Assembly (NCBI GenBank): GCA_964584325.1
Contig: CAZOZP010000106.1
Location: 1 to 6,385 of the forward strand
Origin: CAZOZP01 sp964584325
GTDB lineage: Bacteria; Bacteroidota; Ignavibacteria; Ignavibacteriales; Melioribacteraceae
Direction: 5' to 3'
Length of the DNA: 6,385 nucleotides
In this document: in pieces, positions 1 to 5,695 of the stretch
Position numbering within the stretch: position 1 is the first letter of the stretch
Layout of the letters: each line of letters opens with the position of its first letter
Notes under the pieces: model-generated
What the model saw: only the letters and a program-made list of their open reading frames with translations
What the model was told of the DNA's origin: nothing
Databases searched by the model: none
Translations under genes and position numbers: made by a program

Positions 1-146
1 TAATATAGCATATTTCCACTTAAAGTCGTTGTCTAGTTTTTAGGGGTAATTATAATCAGAAAAAAAAGCATATACGGAAAAACTAAAAATAACCATTTAA
101 GAATTATGAAGAATTACCGATAATACGAAAAGTATTTAAGATAAAT

Positions 147-167
147 CCTGAAGAAAATTCAGGTTTT
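147..167 (+). terminator. weak Rho-independent terminator-like hairpin
   Basis: CCTGAA (147-152) and TTCAGG (158-163) form a perfect 6-bp stem around the loop GAAAA and are followed by TTTT. On the opposite strand the stem is followed by ATTTA, not a T-run, so it would work on + transcripts. The stem is short and AT-rich surroundings make chance hairpins common. If real, it implies that a + strand gene ends just to the left of the window. Confidence 0.3.
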
Positions 168-270
168 AACTTTGGAAAAAGAACATTTATGTGTTATTTT
201 AATGTTTATAATTATTGAAGAAATACTTATTCTTAAAGTTAGTAATTATATTGCAAAAAATATTAAGCAC

Positions 271-298
271 TTGAGATATAATACTCCTGAAACATAAT
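271..298 (+). promoter_or_regulatory. candidate sigma70-type promoter upstream of the first cassette
   Basis: TTGAGA (271-276) and CATAAT (293-298) are separated by 16 bases, and a perfect TATAAT sits between them at 277-282 but lacks a well-spaced -35 box. A promoter here would lie just upstream of the attI-like site and transcribe into the array, the place of the Pc promoter in known integrons. In sequence this AT-rich, such matches arise easily, so this is a weak call. Confidence 0.25.
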
Positions 299-346
299 AT
301 TTGATTAAATTAATAAAAAATAACACTGATAAATTTTAGAGATTTA

Positions 347-399
347 TGAGATATATATCCACAGATTGGCCGTATATATCTCACTGAGTGAGACATATA
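347..399. repeat. overlapping inverted repeats before the first cassette
   Basis: TGAGATATATA (347-357) is exactly complementary to TATATATCTCA (373-383), giving an 11-bp stem with a 15-base loop. The right arm is shared with a second palindrome: TATATATCTCACT (373-385) against AGTGAGACATATA (387-399), with one mismatch about a single central G. The two hairpins cannot form together. They sit directly against the attI-like box pair and may be accessory integrase-binding sequence, a folded recombination site, or an operator. No function is shown. Confidence 0.55.
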
Positions 400-411
400 A
401 CATAGTTAGCC
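396..411 (+). other. attI-like core (insertion point of first cassette)
   Basis: TATAAC (396-401), spacer ATA, then GTTAGCC (405-411). This matches the layout of the class 1 attI core as I recall it (TAAAAC, three bases, GTTAGGC). GTTAGCC is identical to the core box that ends attC1, and the cut would fall after G405. Unlike the three sites downstream, no matching RYYYAAC box paired to it by a long GC-rich hairpin is seen upstream, which argues for attI over attC. It could still be the end of a degenerate attC from a cassette to the left. Confidence 0.45.
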
Positions 412-434
412 CGCAGAGAGCATTGGCTTTAGGA

Positions 435-453
435 GCTGCGCATCGTGCGCAGC
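435..453 (+). promoter_or_regulatory. strong hairpin in the leader of the esterase gene
   Basis: GCTGCGCA (435-442) and TGCGCAGC (446-453) are perfect complements around the 3-base loop TCG. The stem is GC-rich in an AT-rich leader and ends 36 bases before the ATG at 490. No T-run follows, so it is not an ordinary terminator. It could protect the mRNA 5' end or influence translation. I see no convincing leader peptide, so a macrolide-attenuation model is not supported. Confidence 0.5.
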
Positions 454-489
454 AAGAGGAACCAAAAACTGAATGTAGGAGAAAAAAAT

Positions 490-1749
490 ATGAGATTCGA
501 AGAATGGGTCAAAAACAATCATATTCCTTTCAAGTTGAATCACCATGATGATAATTACGATGATTTCAAGCCATTAAGCGAATTAATTGGAGATACCCGA
601 GTTGTAGCATTAGGTGAAAATTCTCATTTTATAAAAGAGTTTTTCTTATTAAGACATAACCTGTTGCGCTTTTTCATCGAAGAACTTGGGTTTAAGACGT
701 TTGCCTTTGAATTTGGTTTTGCTGAGGGTCATATCATCAATAACTGGTTACATGGAAAAGGGACTGATGATGATATAGGAAAATACTTGACACACTTTTA
801 TTACCCAGAGGAGCTAAAAACCACATTTCTATGGCTAAAGGAGTACAACAAAGTAGCACAGGAAAAAATCACATTTCTTGGAATTGACATACCCAGAAAC
901 GGAGGTTCATACTTTCCAAATATAGAGATATTGCATGACTTTTTCAAAACAGCAGATAAAGACGCACTGCACATTATTGATGATGCTTTAAATATTGCTA
1001 AAAAGATAGATTACTTCTCCACATCACAAGCAGCCCTAAAATTACATGAGCTAACAGATTCTGAGAGGACCCATTTAACTTGCCAAATAGCTCGAACAAA
1101 GGTACGACTTGAAGCTATGGCTCCGATTCACATTGAGAAATATGGAATCGAAAAATATGAGACAATTCTGCATTATATCAACGGTTTGATATACCTGGAC
1201 TATAATGTTCAAGCAATGGCGGGCTTTATTTCAGGAGCTGGAATGCAGGGCGATATGGGTGCAAAGGACAAATACATGGCAGATTCTGTGCTGTGGCATT
1301 TAAATAACCCACAAAGTGAGCAGAAAGTGATAGTAGTTGCACATAATGCACATATTCAGAAAACACCCATTCTGTATGATGGATTTCTAAGTTGTATCCC
1401 AATGGGACAAAGGCTCAAAGAGGCCATTGGTGATGATTACATGTCCTTAGGAATTACTTCACATATCGGGCATACAGCAGCACTTTACCCTGAAGCTGAC
1501 ACAAAATACGGTTTTCGGGTCGACAATTATCAACTTCAGGAACCCAATGAGGGTTCTGTTGAAAAATCTATTCACGATTGTGGAATAACTAACTCTTTTG
1601 TCTCTTTTAAAAACATGCCTGAAGATGTTCTGTCAATACCGAACATGATTCGATTTGATTCTATGTACATGGAAACAAAACTTGAGAAAGCTTTTGATGG
1701 AATATTTCAAATTGAAAAATCATCTGTATCTGAAGTCGTTTACGAATAA
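490..1749 (+). CDS. ere: erythromycin esterase family protein
   Basis: The 419-aa product belongs to the Ere family, which opens the lactone ring of 14-membered macrolides in the cytoplasm. Family signatures are clear: VVALGENSHFIKEF at 38-51 (Glu43, His46), Arg55, Glu74 in FAFEFGF, GIDIP at 131-135, KDKYMAD at 259-265, AHNAHIQKTP at 284-293 (His285, His288), and PMGQ at 304-307. Counted from this ATG, Glu43, His46, Arg55 and Glu74 fall at the positions I recall as conserved or important in characterised Ere enzymes; His46 is the proposed catalytic base. That supports the start at 490 over an in-frame GTG at 445. AGGAG at 477-481 lies 8 bases upstream of the ATG. Length matches the family (about 400-420 aa). 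From memory, similarity to EreA/EreC is moderate, so the substrate could be another lactone or ester. It is the sole gene of cassette 1. Confidence 0.9.
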   Translation: MRFEEWVKNNHIPFKLNHHDDNYDDFKPLSELIGDTRVVALGENSHFIKEFFLLRHNLLRFFIEELGFKTFAFEFGFAEGHIINNWLHGKGTDDDIGKYLTHFYYPEELKTTFLWLKEYNKVAQEKITFLGIDIPRNGGSYFPNIEILHDFFKTADKDALHIIDDALNIAKKIDYFSTSQAALKLHELTDSERTHLTCQIARTKVRLEAMAPIHIEKYGIEKYETILHYINGLIYLDYNVQAMAGFISGAGMQGDMGAKDKYMADSVLWHLNNPQSEQKVIVVAHNAHIQKTPILYDGFLSCIPMGQRLKEAIGDDYMSLGITSHIGHTAALYPEADTKYGFRVDNYQLQEPNEGSVEKSIHDCGITNSFVSFKNMPEDVLSIPNMIRFDSMYMETKLEKAFDGIFQIEKSSVSEVVYE

Positions 1750-1815
1750 TGAAATTAGCCAGTATAATTTAACTACAGATCGCCATCCATGGCGAGAGAA
1801 GCCAATGCGAGAGCG

Positions 1816-1910
1816 GGCTAACAGACGCACAACAGCCACATGCCGGCTCCGCTTCGCTCCGACCCAAATTGCGGAGTACCGCAACTTCGGCATGTGGCAA
1901 AACGTTAGCC
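1816..1910 (+). other. attC site 1 (end of cassette 1)
   Basis: The inverse core GGCTAAC (1816-1822) and core GTTAGCC (1904-1910) are exact complements. Inside them GCCACATGCCG (1835-1845) pairs perfectly with CGGCATGTGGC (1888-1898), and CTCCGC (1847-1852) with GCGGAG (1871-1876). At 95 bp it lies in the normal attC size range. The central part contains a CTCCGCTTCGCTCC motif that recurs in similar form in attC2. Such hairpins often also dampen transcription into the next cassette. Confidence 0.9.
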
Positions 1911-2638
1911 GCAATAGTTAGAGAATGATTTTGGTAGTAGGAGGATTGTTATGGATAATGTGATAGTTTATCGAAAAATAGAAGAAATGTGCAAAAATAA
2001 TGTAAACTATTTAGATGCTATAAATACAATTATAGAATTTGGACGAAAAAATATTTCAAGTTCAGATTGGGATGAAATTCGTAAGGTTAATCACCAACAA
2101 ATTATGGATGACTTTGATAATAGTTTTAAAATGCTAATTGAGAAGATCAAAGTAAACGAAATCAATGGATTATATTTTGGTTTTACAACAATTTCATTGG
2201 ATGGTACTATTCAAAATGGTTCATATCTCGTTGAAATAGGTGGAACAAATAAATGTATTATTAATGACCAAAATTATGAATGGGCTTTTGATTGTGAATG
2301 GTATCCATCTGAAATAGAATTTTATTCCAGTGAATTTGACATATTATATAAAATAATTTCAAAAGAAAATGGATTAAGGAATAATGCGGAATATGGCATT
2401 GGACTTGCATTTACAGTTGTATTAATTAATAGTTTAATCAGAAAATATGAAAATAGTATTAAAAGAAAAATCGGAGTTGTTGCAGGATTTCATGATGGCG
2501 ATATGATTAAATTAAAGGGCTTTAATGAATAATTCTCTAACTACTGCGGCTAACATTGAGTTAACGCTCCGCTGGCGCTCCGGGCTCCGCCACATTGCCT
2601 CCGCTGTCGCTCCGGCAACGTCGTTAACTCAAGGGACG
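1905..2638 (+). mobile_element. integron gene cassette 2 (unknown protein)
   Basis: This 734-bp unit runs from the TTAGCC after attC1 to the last G before TTATAG in attC2. It holds one gene. The sequence at 1904-1926, beginning GTTAGCCGCAATAG, is complementary over 23 bases with a single mismatch to 2532-2554, which ends in CTACTGCGGCTAAC. The repeat therefore spans the core boxes plus 16 more bases at each end. In the excised circle these arms would meet and extend the attC stem. Confidence 0.85.
1951..2532 (+). CDS. cassette-encoded protein of unknown function, 193 aa
   Basis: I do not recognise this protein. It starts at an ATG preceded by a strong AGGAGG (1939-1944) with a 6-base spacer, so translation is well supported. 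No signal peptide or membrane segment is evident. It is acidic and soluble-looking, with a mainly helical N-terminal half (residues 1-70), a middle region with alternating hydrophobic residues typical of beta strands (about 72-120, LYFGFTTISLDGTI to a Trp-rich stretch WAFDCEWYP), and a hydrophobic helix near 150-165 (GIGLAFTVVLINSLI). It is the only gene in cassette 2 and its frame fills the cassette almost exactly between core boxes. Position alone gives no function; many such cassette proteins remain unassigned, and a small immunity-type or stress-type protein is only a guess. Confidence 0.85.
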   Translation: MDNVIVYRKIEEMCKNNVNYLDAINTIIEFGRKNISSSDWDEIRKVNHQQIMDDFDNSFKMLIEKIKVNEINGLYFGFTTISLDGTIQNGSYLVEIGGTNKCIINDQNYEWAFDCEWYPSEIEFYSSEFDILYKIISKENGLRNNAEYGIGLAFTVVLINSLIRKYENSIKRKIGVVAGFHDGDMIKLKGFNE

Positions 2639-2644
2639 TTATAG
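2548..2644 (+). other. attC site 2 (end of cassette 2)
   Basis: Inverse core GGCTAAC (2548-2554) and core GTTATAG (2638-2644) flank a stem of TTGAGTTAACG (2556-2566) with CGTTAACTCAA (2622-2632), an exact 11-bp pairing. The five bases GGGAC before the GTT against the single A after the AAC give the asymmetric spacer expected of attC. The core boxes do not pair well here because all but the first base of the right box belongs to the next cassette; cassette 2's own start (TTAGCC) does pair with GGCTAAC. The interior is rich in CGCTCCG-type repeats. Confidence 0.9.
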
Positions 2645-2694
2645 CCAATGCTAAAAAACGACAGTGCAATAAGATACGACAAACTAAACAAGTT

Positions 2695-2727
2695 ATGACA
2701 ATGAAATTTTTGAATCAATATATTTAA
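2695..2727 (+). CDS. possible 10-codon leader ORF before zorA
   Basis: An ATG at 2695 opens a reading frame for MTMKFLNQYI and stops at 2725-2727, one base before the zorA ATG. A second in-frame ATG lies at 2701. Such a stop-start arrangement could deliver ribosomes to zorA, which lacks its own clear Shine-Dalgarno site. Short ORFs that boost translation of the following cassette gene are known near the class 1 attI site. The frame is short enough to occur by chance. Confidence 0.3.
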   Translation: MTMKFLNQYI

Positions 2728-2728
2728 T

Positions 2729-4147
2729 ATGGCAACGTACACAATCGTAATTTACAGTTTAATAATTGGCTGGACAATTTTCTCAATTTATTATATCTAT
2801 CGGGTTTGGACTCAGAAGATAGTGATTAATTATGTATATGAATCTATTCCGACAGTTTTCACGACACTTGGAGTATTAGGAACATTTGTAGGTATTTATT
2901 TCGGGCTACAAAATTTTGATGTAGATAAAATTACAGAAAGTATTCCTCCACTATTGGAAGGCATGAAAACTGCATTTTCTACTTCAATTTGGGGTATTGT
3001 ACTTTCTCTAATCTTTGGCAAAGCCTCTCAAATTGTTCTACATGGTGTTGAACTAAAATCACCACCCAAACCAACTGATGAACTTGCTGCATTGCAAGAA
3101 ATAACATTGTTATTAAAAGAAGGGAATAAAAACTCAAATGATAATTTCCTAGTACTCAATAAATCTTTAATAGGCGAAACAGATGATAGCGTTTCAACTC
3201 AAATTGTTAAGCTAAGAAATCAATTTACCGAATTTGGCAATAAACAAGATATTCAAAATAAGACATTAGAGAAGGTGCAATTAGCACTTGGTGGTGATGG
3301 AGAAACAAGTTTGTTGACACAAATACAAAAGTTAAGAGCAGAGCAGAACGAATATTCCAAAGACAACAAGAAAAACATTGATTGGATTATTGAATCAATG
3401 AACAAGAATAATGAACTTATACGGCAAAAATTTGATGAATTTTCAGAACTTTTAGCTAAAAACAATACAGAAGCATTAGTCGAAGTTATGAAAAATGCTA
3501 CTGAACAATTTAATGCGCAAATGTCTGCATTAATCGAAAAACTTGTTCAAGAAAACTTCAAAGAGCTAAATAATAGCGTACAGCGAATGAATCAATGGCA
3601 ACTTGAAAATAAAGAGATGATTATCTCATTAACAAATCAATTTAAAGAAGTTTCTGCTGAATTTTCAATTTCGTCAGTAGCTATTAAAGAGATTACGGAA
3701 AATACAACCAAATTAACAAATGAAAACAGCCACTTAACAAAACTCATTGAAGAACTTCAAAAAGTTCTGATAGATGATACCAAGTTTCAAGAAATAGTTG
3801 GAAAACTAGCAACAACGATAGATACACTTCAAGAAAACACTGAAGCGTTTGATGAAACAACAGAGAAACTAAATGCTTGGGTTAGAAATCAAATGAATTT
3901 TAGTGATAGTGTTGCCAAATTACTTACAAGGTTAGAAAGTATTGATAAAATCAAAGACATAAACGAAGTATTTTGGGAAAACACTAAAAAGCAACTTAAT
4001 GAAGGCGTAGGTGTAATTGAAAAAGCAAGTAAAAGACTTTCAAATGACCTTGAAAATATAAATGCTGAATTTTATGAAAGGTTAAATGACACCCTTCAAA
4101 ATCTTGATACACTTATTCAAAGGATTATTGCCAATTACAAAAGATAG
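2729..4147 (+). CDS. zorA: ZorA-like MotA/TolQ/ExbB-family proton-channel protein
   Basis: The 472-aa product looks like ZorA, the inner-membrane motor subunit of Zorya anti-phage systems. It has an N-terminal membrane helix (about 5-26), then the MotA/ExbB signature: PTVFTTLGVLGTFVGIYFGL (41-60), followed by LLEGMKTAFSTSIWGIVLSL (75-94) as a third membrane helix. Thr, Gly and Ala residues line these helices as in the family. From about residue 115 to the end there is no further membrane segment; the sequence is charged and heptad-like, which fits the long cytoplasmic helical tail of ZorA. An internal repeat of about 40 residues (TQIVKLR at 157-163, TQIQKLR at 197-203) lies in the tail. Length is shorter than type I ZorA of E. 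coli and in keeping with type II. No Shine-Dalgarno is obvious. zorB follows after 7 bases. Confidence 0.85.
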   Translation: MATYTIVIYSLIIGWTIFSIYYIYRVWTQKIVINYVYESIPTVFTTLGVLGTFVGIYFGLQNFDVDKITESIPPLLEGMKTAFSTSIWGIVLSLIFGKASQIVLHGVELKSPPKPTDELAALQEITLLLKEGNKNSNDNFLVLNKSLIGETDDSVSTQIVKLRNQFTEFGNKQDIQNKTLEKVQLALGGDGETSLLTQIQKLRAEQNEYSKDNKKNIDWIIESMNKNNELIRQKFDEFSELLAKNNTEALVEVMKNATEQFNAQMSALIEKLVQENFKELNNSVQRMNQWQLENKEMIISLTNQFKEVSAEFSISSVAIKEITENTTKLTNENSHLTKLIEELQKVLIDDTKFQEIVGKLATTIDTLQENTEAFDETTEKLNAWVRNQMNFSDSVAKLLTRLESIDKIKDINEVFWENTKKQLNEGVGVIEKASKRLSNDLENINAEFYERLNDTLQNLDTLIQRIIANYKR

Positions 4148-4154
4148 TTAAAAT

Positions 4155-4892
4155 ATGGCACTATTAAAGAAAAATGGGAATGGCAATGAGAGTAATTGGA
4201 TTTCTTTTTCCGATATAATGACCGGACTAATGGTTATTTTTATGTTTATTTCCATTTCATACATTGTTGAAGTTCAAAAAAAGCAGAAGGAACGAGATAT
4301 TATTTTTGAAGAATTCAAAGCCACAAAGGAACAATTGTATGCTGAGTTAGAGAATGAATTTAAGGATGATTTTAAAGAATGGCAAGTTGTATTGGATAAA
4401 GATTTATCAATAAAATTCACAAACCCAGAAGTCCTGTTTGAATCTGGCCAAACTAGTATTCGTCCGTATTTCGCTCAAATATTAACAGAATTTCTTCCAA
4501 GATACTTTTCAATCTTAATGCAAGAAAAATATAAAAAAAAGATTGCTGAAATCAGGATAGAAGGACATACAGATAATGTTCCTGCACAAAAATTTGACAG
4601 CGACCCATACATTGGTAATATTATGTTGTCACAATTACGGTCAGCTCAAGTGCTAAAATATTTTAGAAATATGGATTATTATAAAAGTTTATCTATGATT
4701 GACGAGCAAAGATTACAATTCTGGATTACGGCTAATGGTCTTTCTTATGGAAGAACATTAGATGATAATAAGCAAATGACTGCCCTGTCTGGAAAACCTG
4801 CCAATAATGATTTTTCTCGTCGAGTAGAGTTTAGAATTATTACAACGAGTGAAACACTTGTTGAACAAGTTTTAAAGGAGATTTCAAAATAA
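4155..4892 (+). CDS. zorB: ZorB-like MotB/OmpA-family stator protein
   Basis: The 245-aa product pairs with ZorA. A single membrane helix near the N-terminus (about 19-40) begins with WISFSDIMTGLMVIFMF, in which Asp20 stands where MotB-type proteins carry the proton-binding aspartate. A short linker of charged helix follows (41-75). The C-terminal part is an OmpA-like peptidoglycan-binding domain: EGHTDNVP at 136-143, LSQLRSAQVL at 158-167, and NNDFSRRVEFRI at 217-228 with the arginines expected to contact peptidoglycan. Length is close to that of E. coli ZorB. The gene starts 7 bases after zorA and its stop is one base from the next ATG, so the three genes form an operon. By analogy it anchors the complex to the cell wall and shares proton flow with ZorA to signal phage attack. 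Confidence 0.87.
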   Translation: MALLKKNGNGNESNWISFSDIMTGLMVIFMFISISYIVEVQKKQKERDIIFEEFKATKEQLYAELENEFKDDFKEWQVVLDKDLSIKFTNPEVLFESGQTSIRPYFAQILTEFLPRYFSILMQEKYKKKIAEIRIEGHTDNVPAQKFDSDPYIGNIMLSQLRSAQVLKYFRNMDYYKSLSMIDEQRLQFWITANGLSYGRTLDDNKQMTALSGKPANNDFSRRVEFRIITTSETLVEQVLKEISK

Positions 4893-4893
4893 T

Positions 4894-5490
4894 ATGCTAT
4901 ACCAATTCGAAATATTAGCAAAAAGACTTGACGATTGGGGTTTTCCTTCTTTAAAAAGTGGAAGCGGTTTTCAAATTATTAAAGGTATTGATTTTGAAGA
5001 AGCCTATAAATCTGGCTCAATTTCATTCGAAGATGATGGAATTTACTTAGAATATGAAGGTAAAAAATACCGTGGGTATATGTTTATAAAAGAACCCTAT
5101 ATTTCACAATATGGTTCATATCCAAAATTCCATTTAACTCGCTGTCATACAATTAGACAGTTTATTGAAGAAGGACGATTTAAAATTAGGTATGAATGGT
5201 CAAATTCAAATATTAATGACTTAATAGATAAAACGACAAGACAAGTATATAAAGATGAAGTATTAGATTATTGTGGGTATTGTAAACGAGAACTTTTTGA
5301 AGAAATTGAAAATACAGAAGATTTTTTTGAAACCCTTGATAAATCAATAATAGAAGAAAATAACATTGAAGTAGATATTTTTGGATATGCTCGTGAATGG
5401 CAAAAAATAAGTAAAAATTATAGAGCCAAACATAACTTTAAATGTGAATCATGCTCTATTCAAATTGAAAATCCAGAAGAATGGAGATAA
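4894..5490 (+). CDS. zorE: ZorE-like HNH endonuclease, truncated by frame disruption
   Basis: The frame encodes 198 aa and ends abruptly inside an HNH domain. Visible elements are PKFHLTRC near 77-84, a Cys pair CGYC at 127-130, REWQKISKNYR at 167-177, and the first HNH zinc pair CESC at 184-187. The frame then stops after NPEEWR. The rest of the domain (NNRESNL, CILC, CHS) continues at once in the +1 frame. In intact HNH proteins a segment containing the catalytic His residues and leading into NGDKTNN should lie between; here it is missing from both frames. The context, directly after zorA and zorB, makes ZorE of type II Zorya the best identification. The start follows the zorB stop by one base; AAGGAG at 4875-4880 is 13 bases upstream. 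As it stands the product should lack nuclease activity but may keep DNA or partner binding. Confidence 0.65.
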   Translation: MLYQFEILAKRLDDWGFPSLKSGSGFQIIKGIDFEEAYKSGSISFEDDGIYLEYEGKKYRGYMFIKEPYISQYGSYPKFHLTRCHTIRQFIEEGRFKIRYEWSNSNINDLIDKTTRQVYKDEVLDYCGYCKRELFEEIENTEDFFETLDKSIIEENNIEVDIFGYAREWQKISKNYRAKHNFKCESCSIQIENPEEWR

Positions 5491-5686
5491 AACTAACAAC
5501 AGAGAATCAAATTTAGAATGCATTTGCATTTTATGTCATTCTTATAAGGATATTAGACACGAAGAGAATTTCGATAAAAGGAGAATGTTAAATGAAATCA
5601 AAGCATTTGTAAAATCTTATCGGACTGAATTAATAAAAGTTAATAATCCATATCTGAAAAGGTATGATAATGAACAAATTAAATAA
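5480..5686 (+). pseudogene. displaced C-terminal part of the HNH domain
   Basis: Starting at the NGD codons (5480), this frame reads through NGDKTNNRESNLE, then CICILCHSYKDIRH, and a basic helical tail to a stop at 5684-5686. NxxxNL, CxxC and the CH...H spacing are the second half of a Cys-type HNH fold. The first half, with its partner zinc pair CESC, lies in the other frame just upstream. An ATG at 5444 opens this frame, but residues before 5480 are only the out-of-frame shadow of the preceding gene, so I do not regard it as an independent gene. Junction sequence AATGGA fits in both frames, compatible with a deletion between two short repeats. A deletion of 3n+2 bases would account for the frame change. 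Confidence 0.75.
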
Positions 5687-5695
5687 AGCACATGG

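Larger units (their letters stand above)
1..346. other. AT-rich region without a supported gene
   Basis: All six frames are broken by frequent stops and I see no coding signal. A short open stretch in frame 2 (2-43, ending in TAG) could be the last residues of a gene entering from the left, but nothing in it is recognisable. The only structures I can point to are a weak hairpin followed by a T-run (147-167) and candidate promoter hexamers (271-298). If 396-411 is an attI site, this is where an integrase gene would normally lie nearby, but no tyrosine-recombinase motif is present, so that gene must be outside the window or absent. Confidence 0.6.
406..1904 (+). mobile_element. integron gene cassette 1 (erythromycin esterase family)
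   Basis: The cassette is bounded by GTTAGCC boxes at 405 and 1904, with cuts expected after each G. It holds one gene, in the usual orientation with its attC at the 3' end. Its ends are mutually complementary: GTTAGCCCGC (405-414) pairs with GCGGGCTAAC (1813-1822), and GCATTGGCTT (420-429) with AAGCCAATGC (1799-1808), separated by a small internal loop. The match between its start and the sequence before its own attC supports it as a genuine unit. Confidence 0.8.

Noticed and set aside
445..489. Upstream GTG start that would lengthen the esterase by 15 residues
   Set aside because: The GTG lies inside the leader hairpin, the extra residues do not look like the family, and the ATG at 490 has a good AGGAG and puts catalytic residues at family positions.
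366..548. 60-codon + frame starting at TTG
   Set aside because: It overlaps the start of the esterase gene in another frame, crosses the attI-like box and has no family signature; it is a shadow.
1781..1794. CGCCAT-CC-ATGGCG palindrome after the esterase as a terminator
   Set aside because: The stem is short, the loop would be only two bases and no T-run follows.
1655..1921. Open frames on both strands across the end of the esterase and attC1
   Set aside because: They read through the attC hairpin and show no protein features; the openness comes from GC-rich repeat sequence.
2556..2632. GC-rich repeats in attC2 as a CRISPR or REP element
   Set aside because: There is no regular repeat-spacer pattern, and the flanking AAC and GTT boxes with paired arms explain the sequence as attC.
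3253..3465. 70-codon minus-strand frame inside zorA
   Set aside because: It is antisense to a well-supported coding region and has no start signal or recognisable domain.
5444..5686. 80-aa protein as a separate gene overlapping the HNH gene
   Set aside because: Only the part after about 5480 looks like HNH sequence; earlier residues are the out-of-frame reading of the preceding gene, so it is a broken continuation.
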